DNA of 64,000 nucleotides from contig NZ_JACIBK010000003.1 in the NCBI RefSeq assembly GCF_014195325.1, forward strand, positions 558,001 to 622,000, written 5' to 3'. The position numbers and the translations under genes were made by a program. Origin of the DNA: Rhizobium sp. BK650 (lineage in GTDB: Bacteria > Pseudomonadota > Alphaproteobacteria > Rhizobiales > Rhizobiaceae). The notes beneath the pieces were generated by a model. It did no database searches, had not been told where the DNA came from, and was given only the letters and a program-made list of their open reading frames with translations. This document shows positions 49,642 to 58,876 of this stretch, piece by piece. Each line of letters begins with the position of its first letter. Positions within the stretch are counted from its first letter, which is position 1.

Positions 49642-50192
49642 AAGGTCCCCGCGTTTGGCGAAAGATATTGAACTGGAACGCTTTCGGCGAGCCATACTCC
49701 ATTGGACGAGACAAAGAAAGAATGGCCTTCTGAAAACATGCGGGCTGCGTCTACACGCAGGACTACATAATCACCCTTGCGGCGGCGTGCGACGATCTTC
49801 GCCGTCTCCACATCGGCGGAAAGATGGACGTGATGTCGTTCCATCTTCTTCAGGCCTTCGCGCTCGATCGCGGGCCAGCTGGTCAGCGACGTGCCGTGGA
49901 AGAGGGTCGCCGGCGGCTCGACCGCCTTCAAGGCCAGATCGATTTCGACACTGTGGCCCTGATTGGCCCGAATTCTGCTGTCGACAAGCGCAAAGCGCTT
50001 CTTCGGACTGTTCTCGATAATGCCGATAACATCAGCGCGAGTGACGTCGAATTTCGATGTCACCGCGTTTTCGAAATCATCGAAGGATACCCAGCCCTCA
50101 GCATCAAGCGTCAGACCCGCGGCTTCAGGCGCATGGCGCAAAACATAGCTCATGAATTTCGAGACTTCCGTCTCCAGCTTTGCTTCGACCAT
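49638..50192 (-). CDS. kptA: RNA 2'-phosphotransferase (Tpt1/KptA family)
   Basis: A 184-residue KptA protein that moves a 2'-phosphate from RNA to NAD+, giving ADP-ribose 1''-2'' cyclic phosphate. The catalytic Arg19-His20 (VLRH), RANQGHS and the later Arg-containing [18 protein letters not shown] and YVVLRVDA segments are present. Full length for bacterial KptA. In eukaryotes the enzyme finishes tRNA splicing; bacteria have no such substrate, so its role is unknown. It lies between purS and purQ with a four-base overlap with purQ, an unusual position. Confidence 0.92.
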   Translation of the reverse strand: MVEAKLETEVSKFMSYVLRHAPEAAGLTLDAEGWVSFDDFENAVTSKFDVTRADVIGIIENSPKKRFALVDSRIRANQGHSVEIDLALKAVEPPATLFHGTSLTSWPAIEREGLKKMERHHVHLSADVETAKIVARRRKGDYVVLRVDAARMFSEGHSFFVSSNGVWLAESVPVQYLSPNAGTL

Positions 50193-50237
50193 GACGCTTT
50201 GTCCTCAAGGCCCGTCTAAGGGACAGGCCGATAATCG

Positions 50238-50480
50238 TTAGTCGATCGCGATCGCGTAGTTCTCGATGACCGTGTTTGCGAGCAGCTTTTCGCACATGGC
50301 CTTGAGGTCCGTCTCGGCTTTGGCCTTGTCGGTGCCTTCGAGTTCCAGGTCAAAGACTTTGCCCTGGCGGACATGGCCGACGCCCTCAAAGCCGAGGGCG
50401 CCGAGCGCGCCTTCGATGGCCTTGCCCTGAGGATCGAGAACGCCGTTTTTCAGCGTGACGGTGACGCGAGCCTTGATCAC
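50238..50480 (-). CDS. purS: Phosphoribosylformylglycinamidine synthase, PurS subunit
   Basis: An 80-residue PurS that bridges PurL and PurQ in the FGAM synthase complex. The fold starts MIKARVTVTLKNGVLDPQGKAIEGALGALG and ends with the C-terminal helix segment AMCEKLLANTVIENYAI. Full length. It follows purC by 15 bp in the same direction; kptA begins 45 bp downstream. Confidence 0.95.
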   Translation of the reverse strand: MIKARVTVTLKNGVLDPQGKAIEGALGALGFEGVGHVRQGKVFDLELEGTDKAKAETDLKAMCEKLLANTVIENYAIAID

Positions 50481-50495
50481 TTGTTCTTCCCTGCT

Positions 50496-51260
50496 TTACT
50501 TGACGAGAACCGGGCCGGTGCCACGCACAGGCTCGTTTTCATTGATGATGCCGAGACGGCGCGCAACTTCGGAATAGGCTTCCAGCAGCCCGCCCATATC
50601 GCGGCGGAAGAGGTCCTTGTCCATCTTCTTGTGAGTCTCGATGTCCCAGAGGCGGCAGCTATCCGGCGAGATTTCGTCAGCCAGAATGATCCGCATCATA
50701 TCACCTTCGAAGAGGCGGCCGCACTCGATCTTGAAATCGACGAGCTGGATACCAACGCCGAGGAAAAGGCCGGTCATGAAGTCGTTGACGCGGATGGCGA
50801 GTGCCATGATGTCGTCAAGTTCGGCCGGATTGGCCCAGCCAAAGGCCGTGATGTGCTCTTCGGAGACCATCGGGTCTTCGAGCGTATCGGACTTGTAGTA
50901 GAACTCGATGATCGAACGCGGCAGAACCACGCCTTCCTCGATGCCGAGGCGCTTGGCGAGCGAGCCGGCGGCGACGTTTCGCACCACGATCTCGAGCGGG
51001 ATCATCTCCACTTCTCTGATCAGCTGCTCACGCATGTTGAGCCGACGGATGAAATGGGTGGGAATGCCGATCTTGTTCAGATGGCTGAAGATGTATTCAG
51101 AAATACGGTTGTTGAGAACGCCCTTGCCATCAATGACTTCGTGTTTCTTCTTGTTGAAAGCAGTGGCATCGTCCTTGAAGAACTGGATCAGCGTGCCCGG
51201 TTCGGGCCCCTCATACAGTATCTTTGCCTTGCCCTCGTAGATACGGCGGCGACGGTTCAT
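50496..51260 (-). CDS. purC: Phosphoribosylaminoimidazole-succinocarboxamide synthase
   Basis: A 254-residue SAICAR synthetase that joins CAIR and aspartate with ATP. The N-terminal [29 protein letters not shown] is the nucleotide-binding region; [15 protein letters not shown] and [10 protein letters not shown] are family signatures. First gene of the purC-purS-kptA-purQ unit, with no gene in the 390 bp upstream. Confidence 0.97.
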   Translation of the reverse strand: MNRRRRIYEGKAKILYEGPEPGTLIQFFKDDATAFNKKKHEVIDGKGVLNNRISEYIFSHLNKIGIPTHFIRRLNMREQLIREVEMIPLEIVVRNVAAGSLAKRLGIEEGVVLPRSIIEFYYKSDTLEDPMVSEEHITAFGWANPAELDDIMALAIRVNDFMTGLFLGVGIQLVDFKIECGRLFEGDMMRIILADEISPDSCRLWDIETHKKMDKDLFRRDMGGLLEAYSEVARRLGIINENEPVRGTGPVLVK

Positions 51261-51650
51261 TGTAATTATTCTCTGCTGTTGGCGCTCTTGGGATAGCGCG
51301 CGTGGATCGATCTCGTGGCGTCCCCTTAAAGGAAAAGAGAGAGTTTCACAATCCGCCTGTCACTCCTTCCCCGGTTTCCGGCCACAGCGGGAATACCGCA
51401 AAGAGAATCGAATGTCTTCGCAAGATGAGACTACCGCCTTTTTGTTTACGGTGAAATGAAGGCAAAATCTCGGATGGGTTATACAGGTCTTTATCTGGAG
51501 GTCGTGCCTTGAAGAAGTGCGGCCGATGAATAACGCAGGTTAGTCTGCAGCGCCCGGGCGGCACCGCGGTAACGGCGGGGATCTGCATGGCACGCATTGG
51601 CCGCGCGAGCACTTGGCCCGGACCGACATCACCGGCTTCTGTATTCCTTT
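51261..51650. other. Intergenic region upstream of purC
   Basis: About 390 bp without a gene I can support. A possible minus-strand reading frame at 51346-51612 (88 residues) lacks any recognisable features. No palindrome or purine riboswitch-like structure was noticed. Confidence 0.5.
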
Positions 51651-52205
51651 TCAGCGGGGCAGGCGGCTGAGAAACTGGGCAAAAACCATCGTGCCCTCTG
51701 GCCAGGGGCCGTGGCCGGATTCCGAGTTGATGTGACCGGACTCGCCGGCATCCACCAGGAAGGAACCCCAGCTGCTGGCGATGTCGTCGGCATGTTCATA
51801 GGTCCCGAAGGGATCGTTGCGGCTGGCGACCGTGATCGACGGGAAGGGCAGAGGATCGCGCGGGTAGGGACCGAACGTCATCAGATGCTTCGGACGGATA
51901 GCCGGATTGGCGACATCTGGCGGCGCCACGAAGAAGGCACCGGCAACGCGCTTTTGAAACAGCGGGATCGCATGGATCACCGAGGGCACCCCGAGGGAAT
52001 GGGCGATGAGCACTACGGGGCGTGTCGAGGCATTCACCGCTTCAGCGATGCGGGCGGTCCAGTCCTCGCGCACCGGCTTGGACCATTCCGCCTGCTCGAC
52101 ACGGCGCGCAGTGCTGAGTTTTGCTTCCCAGCGGCTCTGCCAATGGTCGGGACCGGAATTGGTATAGCCCGGGATAATGAGGATATCTGCGTCTGAAGCT
52201 TTCAT
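51651..52205 (-). CDS. RBBP9/YdeN family alpha/beta hydrolase
   Basis: A 184-residue alpha/beta hydrolase of the RBBP9 (DUF676/YdeN) group. The nucleophile elbow is LIAHSLGV with Ser near residue 71, and the acid/His of the triad are expected at RNDPFG and SGHINSESGHG. The substrate is unknown; RBBP9 is a serine hydrolase with peptidase/esterase activity. No signal peptide, so cytoplasmic. It lies alone and is divergent from the DUF2189 gene. Confidence 0.88.
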   Translation of the reverse strand: MKASDADILIIPGYTNSGPDHWQSRWEAKLSTARRVEQAEWSKPVREDWTARIAEAVNASTRPVVLIAHSLGVPSVIHAIPLFQKRVAGAFFVAPPDVANPAIRPKHLMTFGPYPRDPLPFPSITVASRNDPFGTYEHADDIASSWGSFLVDAGESGHINSESGHGPWPEGTMVFAQFLSRLPR

Positions 52206-52366
52206 CGTGCCGCCGATGTGAGAAAGCTTAACCGCGATGTCAAGGGAAAGAGCGACTTAGCTCAAAAAATTTGCTAGAGTGACTTCATGCCGGTTGCGTT
52301 CTCGTGTCGGCTCCTCGTTGCCGACACACTCGCCTCCGGCTCATCTTGGCTGAGGAGGAGAAAGCC

Positions 52367-53161
52367 ATGACGACATTTCATGTCATGACGGGCGCTGGCG
52401 AAAGCTTCGCACGGCCCGTGGTCAACAGGATCAGCATAGCCGACGTCTTCGACGCGCTCAGGCTCGGTTTCGAGGATTTCCGGGAGAAGCCTTCACATTA
52501 CGTTTTCCTGTGTCTCATGTATCCGATCGCCGGTATCTTCCTGACGATGCTGAGTTCGGGCGCCAATCTCGCACCGATGATCTTCCCGCTGATGTCGGGC
52601 TTCGTGCTGATCGGGCCGATAGCCGCAATCGGCCTCTACGAAATCAGCCGCCGGCGCGAGGCCGGACTCGATTCCTCCTGGACACATGCACTCGATGTAC
52701 GCCATTCGCCGGCTTTGCCGTCGATCATCGCCTTTGGCCTCCTGCTGTTTGGGATCTTCGTCGTCTGGCTGGTAACGGCGCAAACGATTTATACGAGCCT
52801 TCTCGGCGAGGTCTTTCCGCGCTCCATGTCGCTCTTCCTCCAGCAAGTGTTCGGTACGCCTGAAGGCCTGCAGCTCATCCTCTGGGGCAATCTGGTCGGT
52901 CTGGGCTTTGCTCTCGTCGTTCTGGCGATCACCGTCGTGACTTTCCCGATCTTGCTCGACAGGGATTGCGGAGCGGTGGCCGCGATGGTCACCTCGATCC
53001 GGGCCACCTTTGCCAATCCGGTGCCGGTGCTGTTTTGGGGCCTGATCGTTGCCGCGTTGCTCGTCATCGGCACAATCCCGCTCTTTATCGGCCTAGCGCT
53101 CGTCATCCCGATACTGGGCCATTCGACGTGGCATCTTTACCGTAAGCTGATTGCCGCGTGA
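52367..53161 (+). CDS. DUF2189 integral membrane protein
   Basis: A 264-residue membrane protein with about six helices. The cytoplasmic N-terminus (VVNRISIADVFDALRLGFEDFREKP) precedes YVFLCLMYPIAGIFL and further helices; the DCGAVAAMVTSIRATFANPVPV loop is typical of the DUF2189 family. GGAGG at 52353 supports ATG 52367. The function is unknown. The next gene, a permease-like protein, starts about 115 bp later with its own stress promoter. Confidence 0.85.
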   Translation: MTTFHVMTGAGESFARPVVNRISIADVFDALRLGFEDFREKPSHYVFLCLMYPIAGIFLTMLSSGANLAPMIFPLMSGFVLIGPIAAIGLYEISRRREAGLDSSWTHALDVRHSPALPSIIAFGLLLFGIFVVWLVTAQTIYTSLLGEVFPRSMSLFLQQVFGTPEGLQLILWGNLVGLGFALVVLAITVVTFPILLDRDCGAVAAMVTSIRATFANPVPVLFWGLIVAALLVIGTIPLFIGLALVIPILGHSTWHLYRKLIAA

Positions 53162-53218
53162 CGGCAGCATCCGGGGTCTCGCAAGCTCACACGATACCCC
53201 GGAATTTCACTGTACTCT

Positions 53219-53244
53219 GGAACCTCGGAACCTTCCTTGGAGTT
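53219..53244 (+). promoter_or_regulatory. EcfG (RpoE2)-type stress promoter
   Basis: GGAAC (53219-53223), 18 bases, GTT (53242-53244): the same form as the promoter at 1611. It lies 34 bases ahead of the GTG start at 53278, with AAGGAGG in between at 53263-53269. Confidence 0.65.
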
Positions 53245-53277
53245 TGTCTTGCGCTGACTTCGAAGGAGGATTTCAAG

Positions 53278-53748
53278 GTGACGTTACGCCATTTGTTTGC
53301 CCGTTTCGCAACCAAGACATCGGAGTGGGCGGGCAAGCCGGTGACTTTCATCCTGGCGCTTATCGCGGTCATTATCTGGGCTGCTCTCGGCCCATTCTTC
53401 GACTACTCGGAAACCTGGCAGCTGGTGATCAACACTGGCACGACGATCGTCACCTTCCTGATGGTCTTCGTGCTGCAGAATGCGCAGACGCGTGACACGC
53501 GCGCCATCCAGGCAAAGCTCAATGAAATCATTCTGACGAGTCAGGCCGAAAACCGGTTCATCGGCATTGAAAATCTGGATGAAGAAGATCTCAAGCATCT
53601 CGACCGGCTGGTGGCCAAAGCAGCGGAAGGCCGGGGCGAAAGAGAGGCCTGTAGGATATCGGATGAGCTGGCCGATCCATCGCCTGAAAAAAGCGGATCA
53701 AGAAAACGCAAGACATCGGCCGCTGACGCGCCGCGCAAGCGGAAATGA
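53278..53748 (+). CDS. Low-affinity iron permease-like membrane protein
   Basis: A 156-residue protein with two or three membrane helices (about 17-35 and 45-65: VTFILALIAVIIWAAL, WQLVINTGTTIVTFLMVFVLQNAQTRD) and a basic, Lys/Arg-rich C-terminus. This matches the bacterial low-affinity iron/Fet4-like permease family (DUF for Fe/Cu permease). GTG 53278 follows AAGGAGG at eight bases, so I choose it; the open frame extends further upstream. An EcfG promoter suggests stress expression, and iron transport itself is not established for bacterial members. A hairpin separates it from the convergent purB. Confidence 0.8.
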   Translation: MTLRHLFARFATKTSEWAGKPVTFILALIAVIIWAALGPFFDYSETWQLVINTGTTIVTFLMVFVLQNAQTRDTRAIQAKLNEIILTSQAENRFIGIENLDEEDLKHLDRLVAKAAEGRGEREACRISDELADPSPEKSGSRKRKTSAADAPRKRK

Positions 53749-53750
53749 AT

Positions 53751-53771
53751 ACGGCGCCTCGTGGGCGCCGT
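53751..53771 (+). terminator. Convergent hairpin between permease-like gene and purB
   Basis: ACGGCGCC (53751-53758) and GGCGCCGT (53764-53771) form a perfect 8-bp stem with a 5-base loop. The T-run is weak, but its position between two converging genes supports a terminator. Confidence 0.6.
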
Positions 53772-53793
53772 CTGATGACATATTTTATGCCGA

Positions 53794-55101
53794 TCAAGCC
53801 AGGCCGAAAACGCGTCGGAAGATCGTGTCGACGTGCTTCGTATGATAGCCGAGATCGAACTTCTCTCGTAGATCCGCCTCTGAGAGCGCGGCCCGCACTT
53901 CGGCGTCGGCCAGCAGCTCTTCGAGAAAGTCCTTGCCCTGTTCCCAGACCTTCATGGCGTTGCGCTGCACGAGGCGATAGGCATCCTCGCGCGACACGCC
54001 GGCCTGCGTCAGCGCCAGCAGAACGCGTTGCGAGTGGACGAGACCGCGGAACTTGTCGAGGTTCTTCATCATGTTCTCGGGATAGACCACGAGCTTTTCG
54101 ACAACGCCGGCCAGACGGTTCAGCGCGAAATCCAGGGTAATCGTCGTATCCGGGCCAATAGCGCGCTCGACGCTCGAATGGCTGATGTCGCGCTCATGCC
54201 AGAGCGCCACGTTTTCCATGGCAGGGGTGACCGACATGCGTACGAGACGGGCAAGGCCGGTCAGGTTTTCGGTCAGAACCGGGTTGCGCTTGTGCGGCAT
54301 GGCCGAAGAGCCTTTCTGGCCCGGCGAGAAGAACTCTTCCGCCTCGAGCACTTCCGTGCGCTGCATGTGGCGGATCTCGATCGCCACATTTTCGATCGAT
54401 GAGCCGATGACACCGAGGGTGGCGAAGAACATCGCATGGCGGTCGCGCGGGATGACCTGCGTGGAAACGGGCTCGGGAACGAGGCCTAGGGCTGCGCAGA
54501 CATGCTCTTCGACAACAGGATCAATGTTGGCGAAGGTACCAACGGCGCCGGAAATGGCGCCGGTCGCGATTTCCGCACGAGCAGCGACGAGGCGGGCGCG
54601 GTTGCGGCTCATCTCCGCATAGAAGCGGGCGAAGGTCAGGCCCATCGTCGTCGGTTCGGCATGGATGCCGTGGCTGCGGCCGATGCGGATCGTATCCTTG
54701 TGCTCAAAAGCGCGCGTCTTCAGCGCTGCGAGAACACGGTCCATATCGGCAAGCAGGATGTCGGCGGCACGCACCAGCTGGATGTTGAACGTCGTGTCGA
54801 GCACGTCGGAGGAGGTCATGCCCTGATGGACAAAGCGGGCATCGGGGCCGACGATTTCGGCAAGATGGGTGAGGAAGGCGATGACGTCATGCTTGGTGAC
54901 GGCCTCGATCTCATCGATGCGGGCAACGTCGAAGGTCGCCTTGCCGCCCTTTTCCCATATGGTGGCGGCGGCCGATTTCGGGATCACACCGAGGTCCGCA
55001 AGCGCATCACAGGCATGAGCCTCGATCTCGAACCAGATACGGAACTTGGTTTCGGGAGACCAGATGGCGACCATCTCGGGCCGGGAATAACGAGGGATCA
55101 T
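53794..55101 (-). CDS. purB: Adenylosuccinate lyase
   Basis: A 435-residue fumarase/aspartase-superfamily enzyme acting twice in purine synthesis, on SAICAR and on adenylosuccinate. The superfamily signature GSSAMPHKRNP (near 263) holds the flexible loop with the catalytic Ser; TSSDVLDTTFNIQL and GRSHGIHAEPTTMG contribute the active-site His residues. Full length. It forms a likely transcript with the small membrane protein and DUF2259 gene upstream only if read through, as the gap is 62 bp. Confidence 0.97.
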   Translation of the reverse strand: MIPRYSRPEMVAIWSPETKFRIWFEIEAHACDALADLGVIPKSAAATIWEKGGKATFDVARIDEIEAVTKHDVIAFLTHLAEIVGPDARFVHQGMTSSDVLDTTFNIQLVRAADILLADMDRVLAALKTRAFEHKDTIRIGRSHGIHAEPTTMGLTFARFYAEMSRNRARLVAARAEIATGAISGAVGTFANIDPVVEEHVCAALGLVPEPVSTQVIPRDRHAMFFATLGVIGSSIENVAIEIRHMQRTEVLEAEEFFSPGQKGSSAMPHKRNPVLTENLTGLARLVRMSVTPAMENVALWHERDISHSSVERAIGPDTTITLDFALNRLAGVVEKLVVYPENMMKNLDKFRGLVHSQRVLLALTQAGVSREDAYRLVQRNAMKVWEQGKDFLEELLADAEVRAALSEADLREKFDLGYHTKHVDTIFRRVFGLA

Positions 55102-55163
55102 GGGCGAGCACCTTCATTTCGTGACAGTAGCTGCAGCCCCTGTAGCAAAGACGGCCGGCAATC

Positions 55164-55649
55164 TCAACGCATGCGTTTGGCAAGAGCCATGCTGGTGGCA
55201 AGCAGACAGACGAGCCCCACTGGTAAAAACAGCCCCAGACCAAGAACGAGGAACTGATAAACGGCGCTGGCGCCGGTAAAGACAAACTGAAAAACCCAGA
55301 TGACCGAACCGAACGGCGCGTGCCAACGGGAATAGAAAACCCGATACTCCATGGCGAAAAGAAAGGCCGTCATCAGAACCGTGCCTGTCGTCAGCGCCAG
55401 GAAGAAACCGGCAAAACGCGCTTCTACCCGATGGCCTAGCGCCAGATATCGTCCGGCAAGGAGGTTGAAAGGCCAGGAAAGCAGCCCACCACCGAAATAG
55501 AGGATGGCGAGATCGATCACATGGCTCGCTTCCATGCCATGGCGCAGATAGAGGCCGATCATTGCCGAGATCAGCATCTGGATGCCCCAGAGCGGGGCGC
55601 CGATGAAAAGTTCTGATAAGGACGGCCATGCCGCCCGCAGACGGTTCAT
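55164..55649 (-). CDS. Four-helix membrane protein, unknown
   Basis: A 161-residue protein with four hydrophobic segments (about residues 20-40, 47-65, 82-105 and 120-150) and few charged residues. No conserved family motif is recognised. It starts two bases after the DUF2259 stop and ends 62 bp before purB, all on one strand, so it is likely part of the rpe-DUF2259 unit. Function unknown. Confidence 0.75.
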   Translation of the reverse strand: MNRLRAAWPSLSELFIGAPLWGIQMLISAMIGLYLRHGMEASHVIDLAILYFGGGLLSWPFNLLAGRYLALGHRVEARFAGFFLALTTGTVLMTAFLFAMEYRVFYSRWHAPFGSVIWVFQFVFTGASAVYQFLVLGLGLFLPVGLVCLLATSMALAKRMR

Positions 55650-55651
55650 TC

Positions 55652-56380
55652 TCAGGGGTGAACCGGAACGGCGATCCAGCGGCCATTGCGACCGTCAGGA
55701 GAAGCACTCAGCGCCAGGATCAGGGCGATATGGACAGGTTTGCCAGATGCTGGCTGATAGACGAGGGCGCCGCCCATGCGATATTCCACCGGGCAGCCGC
55801 GGTCATCAGGAATTGCCTTGTCCTCATGGACGAGCTGGCGGTTCGGCGCACCTTCCTTTTCGATGAGTTGCAGCGCGAAGCCGACGACGTGGCTCGCGCC
55901 CTTGCAGGTGTCGGGTGTCGGCACCTGCACATCTCCGAGCAACAATGTATAGGCGCCGCGCGCTGGGCCGTCGGCTGCCAGCGTCGTATAGCGGATCGTC
56001 TTCATCGGCGAGCCGAGTTCGGTTGGCGGATTGAAGGCGGCGATTAGGCCGGGATTGGTCAGAAGGTCATATTTGTCCATCTGCTTGCGGGCAGCCGTCA
56101 GGTTCTGACGCCGCGCTTTGGAGAGATCAGCATCCTTATCCGTCAACTCCAGATGATAGGGGGTATCTTCGAGGTTTTCACCGGTGTCGGTATTGATGAA
56201 AAAGGTATCAGAATAGGGAATCTTGCCGTCCTTCATGCCGAATTCCTGGAAGGCGAAGACCTTGCCGTCGGCGGAGAAACCGACCGGCTGCATACTGGCG
56301 ATATCGCCGGCAGAGGCCGTGGCGGACATCCCCGTCAGCAGGGCAGCGAAAAGGCTGCCCATGAACATGCGCTTCGTCAT
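55652..56380 (-). CDS. DUF2259 secreted protein
   Basis: A 242-residue exported protein: Sec signal peptide (MTKRMFMGSLFAALLTGMSATASAG, cleavage about residue 24). The mature domain opens DIASMQPVGFSADGKVFAFQEFGM, typical of DUF2259 proteins that begin with a beta-propeller-like strand. Two cysteines (TCKGASH and RGCPVEYR). Role unknown. The gene abuts rpe: its start codon lies immediately after the rpe stop, so the two are translationally linked. Confidence 0.8.
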   Translation of the reverse strand: MTKRMFMGSLFAALLTGMSATASAGDIASMQPVGFSADGKVFAFQEFGMKDGKIPYSDTFFINTDTGENLEDTPYHLELTDKDADLSKARRQNLTAARKQMDKYDLLTNPGLIAAFNPPTELGSPMKTIRYTTLAADGPARGAYTLLLGDVQVPTPDTCKGASHVVGFALQLIEKEGAPNRQLVHEDKAIPDDRGCPVEYRMGGALVYQPASGKPVHIALILALSASPDGRNGRWIAVPVHP

Positions 56381-57058
56381 TTAGCGAGCTCCCTCAGCCG
56401 CGTTGCGAAGGGCTGATATCGCCTGGCGATAGCTATCGACCGAGCCGCCCTTGAAAATTGCCGATCCGGCGACGAGCACATTGCCGCCAGCCTTTGCCAC
56501 GGCAGGCGCGGTATCCACCGTCACGCCGCCGTCCACCTCAAGCTCGATCGGGCGGTCACCGATGAGTGACTTCGCCGCTGCGATCTTGTCTGTCATTGCC
56601 GGAATAAATTTCTGGCCGCCGAATCCGGGGTTGACGGACATAATGAGAACGAGGTCGACATCGTCGAGCACGTTCTCGACGACCGAGAGCGGCGTTGCCG
56701 GATTGAGCGTGACGCCGACTTTCTTGCCGAGATGGCGGATCGTCTGCAGCGAACGGTGCAGGTGCGGTCCGGCCTCTGCATGTACTGTGATGCGGTCGCA
56801 GCCGGCCTTGGCAAAAGCCTCGAGATAGGGGTCGGCCGGCGAGATCATCAGATGGCAGTCGAAGGTCGCATCCGTGTAGGTGCGCAGCGACTTGATGACA
56901 TCGGGTCCGAAGGAGATGTTTGGCACGAAATGGCCGTCCATGACGTCGAGATGGATCCAGTCAGCGCCGGCCGCGGTGACGCTACGGACTTCCTCGCCGA
57001 GCTTGGCAAAATCTGCCGCCAGGATCGATGGGGCGATGCGGATGGGCAGTGTCGTCAT
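56381..57058 (-). CDS. rpe: Ribulose-phosphate 3-epimerase
   Basis: A 225-residue TIM-barrel enzyme interconverting ribulose 5-phosphate and xylulose 5-phosphate. Substrate/metal residues appear in [22 protein letters not shown] (metal His-Asp), [12 protein letters not shown] and EVDGGV. Full length. ATG 57058 starts the conserved IRIAPSI region. It is followed without gap by the DUF2259 gene and preceded by an ABC binding-protein gene 60 bp upstream. Confidence 0.97.
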   Translation of the reverse strand: MTTLPIRIAPSILAADFAKLGEEVRSVTAAGADWIHLDVMDGHFVPNISFGPDVIKSLRTYTDATFDCHLMISPADPYLEAFAKAGCDRITVHAEAGPHLHRSLQTIRHLGKKVGVTLNPATPLSVVENVLDDVDLVLIMSVNPGFGGQKFIPAMTDKIAAAKSLIGDRPIELEVDGGVTVDTAPAVAKAGGNVLVAGSAIFKGGSVDSYRQAISALRNAAEGAR

Positions 57059-57117
57059 GGTCTCGGTCTCCGTATAAACCGGCAGCGGCAAGCCGCCTTA
57101 CGGCGAATTTCAAAAGG

Positions 57118-58200
57118 TCAGTTCGTCCCGCCGGTCGGCGGGACGAACGTATCGCCGCGCCACTCGAGCAGACGATAGGGATTCTGCGACAGTTCATGGG
57201 CTGGCGTGAAGGTGACTGGGCCGATCGGCGTGTTGAATTGCGTGCCGATCAGCTTATCCGCGACCGGCCTGCCTTCAGCCATCGCCGCCTGCACGGCCTG
57301 ATCGGCAATCAACGCGGCCGCCGCCGCCGGAAGGACATAACCTTCGGGCTCGACTCCTGCTACCCGCATCGCGTGGACGGTTGAATCTGCCTCCGGCAGA
57401 AGGGCGTATTCCGGAATCGCGACGGCGCGTACGCCATCCGCAAGCGCAAGCGGTTGGTTGGCAGCGCGCATCGCATCGCCGCTCAGGATATCCAACGGAA
57501 TGTTTTCAGCCTTGGCGTCACGCGCGATGATGGCGACATCGTTCCTATCACCGCCGATAAAGACCTTGGTGGCGCCCGCCCGTTTCAGGCGGCGCACAAG
57601 TCCGATCTGCTGTTCCTGTCCCGGCCTGTAAGTATCGGTAAAGACCGCCTTCAGACCGTGTTCCTCCAGAGCGTTGCGCACGGCTTCCGTCAGTTCACGG
57701 CCGTGGATCGTGCCATCCTCGACAAGGGCGATCGGAGACGCCGCCCATTGCTGTAATATGACCTGGATGATCTTGGCGGCTTCGTCGCCGTCCTGAGGGC
57801 CGAGACGGAAGAACAGCCAGCCATTCTTCAGCGAATCCTCCATCAAGGGGCGCGAGCGCACGGACACGGTGATGGCGGGGATATTGGCATCCTTAAGCTT
57901 CGGCAGCGCGCCTTCCAGCGTTTCGCTGCAGAGGAAGCCGATCGCGATCTGAACCTTGGCAGCAATCAGCGCGTCGGCGATCGCCTGGCCGCTGTTGTCC
58001 TGGCAGGTCTCGCTGATCGGAACAATCGTGTCGCCGGCCTGCCCAATCTGAAAAACCGCGCCGGCCCGAACCTGGGCGCCGAGCGAGGCGAAGGTACCAT
58101 CCTGGGGCGCCACGACGCCAATCGTCACACCCGCCGCGCGGCTTTCGACCGTCAACGCCAGGAGCGACAGAATGGCGGCTATGACACGGAGCGTCATCAT
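57118..58200 (-). CDS. Branched-chain amino acid ABC-type substrate-binding protein
   Basis: A 360-residue periplasmic binding protein of the Leu/Ile/Val-BP (Peripla_BP_6) family with signal peptide (MMTLRVIAAILSLLALTVESRA, cleavage about residue 22). The mature part has the GVVAPQDGTFASLGAQVRAGA opening and two Rossmann-like lobes. No permease or ATPase gene is nearby, so it is an orphan receptor or a non-transport sensor. The start at 58200 (or 58197) lacks a strong ribosome site. A long upstream extension of the frame is regarded as non-coding. Confidence 0.88.
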   Translation of the reverse strand: MMTLRVIAAILSLLALTVESRAAGVTIGVVAPQDGTFASLGAQVRAGAVFQIGQAGDTIVPISETCQDNSGQAIADALIAAKVQIAIGFLCSETLEGALPKLKDANIPAITVSVRSRPLMEDSLKNGWLFFRLGPQDGDEAAKIIQVILQQWAASPIALVEDGTIHGRELTEAVRNALEEHGLKAVFTDTYRPGQEQQIGLVRRLKRAGATKVFIGGDRNDVAIIARDAKAENIPLDILSGDAMRAANQPLALADGVRAVAIPEYALLPEADSTVHAMRVAGVEPEGYVLPAAAAALIADQAVQAAMAEGRPVADKLIGTQFNTPIGPVTFTPAHELSQNPYRLLEWRGDTFVPPTGGTN

Positions 58201-58371
58201 GAAAGGTGCAGGTCTCTCGTCTTGTTCATGCCCTTTTATCCGCACGGCAGCAATCGTCAAAGAAAAACAAGCGTGTTCTGCAGCTTTTAGCGGGCCCATT
58301 GTAGAAAAGGTAACCGATGCCCGCCATATTGATGAAATAACAAAAACAAGACACCGATTGTGGAGAAGCAT

Positions 58372-58866
58372 GTGTTGAACAGGCAGCATATCGATCCGGG
58401 CCTCTATCGCGACGCCATGAGCCGCTATGCCGGCCATGTGCAGCTCGTAACGACGGCGCTCGGTGAAGCCCGGCGTGGTGTCACCATTACGGCTGCCTGC
58501 TCGGTATCCGATAATCCGGCTTCCGTTCTCGTTTGCCTCAACAACACCAATGAGAAGAACGAGATCTTCTGGCGCAGCGGCATCTTTGCGCTGAACTCGC
58601 TCGGCGCTCACCATCAGGGTGTTGCCGATGCTTTTTCAGGCCGAACGCATCTGGAAAACGAGGATCGTTTCTTGAGCGCCCGCTTCGAAACGCTGGCAAC
58701 CGGCGCGCCGGTCCTTGCCGATGCACTCGCCGTTTTCGACTGCCGGGTGACCGATATCAAGGAAATGCCGACCCACAACGTCATCTTCGGCGAAGTCGCT
58801 GCCGTTCGCTTCACCGAGATCCACCCGGCGCTTCTCTATCTGAACCGCGGCTATCACACGATATAG
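58372..58866 (+). CDS. Flavin reductase family protein
   Basis: A roughly 164-residue flavin reductase (RutF/HpaC-like) that reduces FMN/FAD with NAD(P)H for a partner monooxygenase. The split-barrel FMN fold shows MSRYAGHVQLVTTALGEARRGVTITAACSVS, SVLVCLNN and FALNSLGAHHQGVADAFSG. The start is GTG 58372 or TTG 58375 after GGAG; no ATG is available in frame. The tfoX-like gene follows by 10 bp. A monooxygenase partner is not adjacent. Confidence 0.88.
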   Translation: MLNRQHIDPGLYRDAMSRYAGHVQLVTTALGEARRGVTITAACSVSDNPASVLVCLNNTNEKNEIFWRSGIFALNSLGAHHQGVADAFSGRTHLENEDRFLSARFETLATGAPVLADALAVFDCRVTDIKEMPTHNVIFGEVAAVRFTEIHPALLYLNRGYHTI

Positions 58867-58876
58867 GCCTTAAGCG

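Noticed and set aside
51346..51612. 88-residue minus-strand reading frame upstream of purC
   Set aside because: No ribosome site, no recognisable motif, and composition unlike neighbouring genes.
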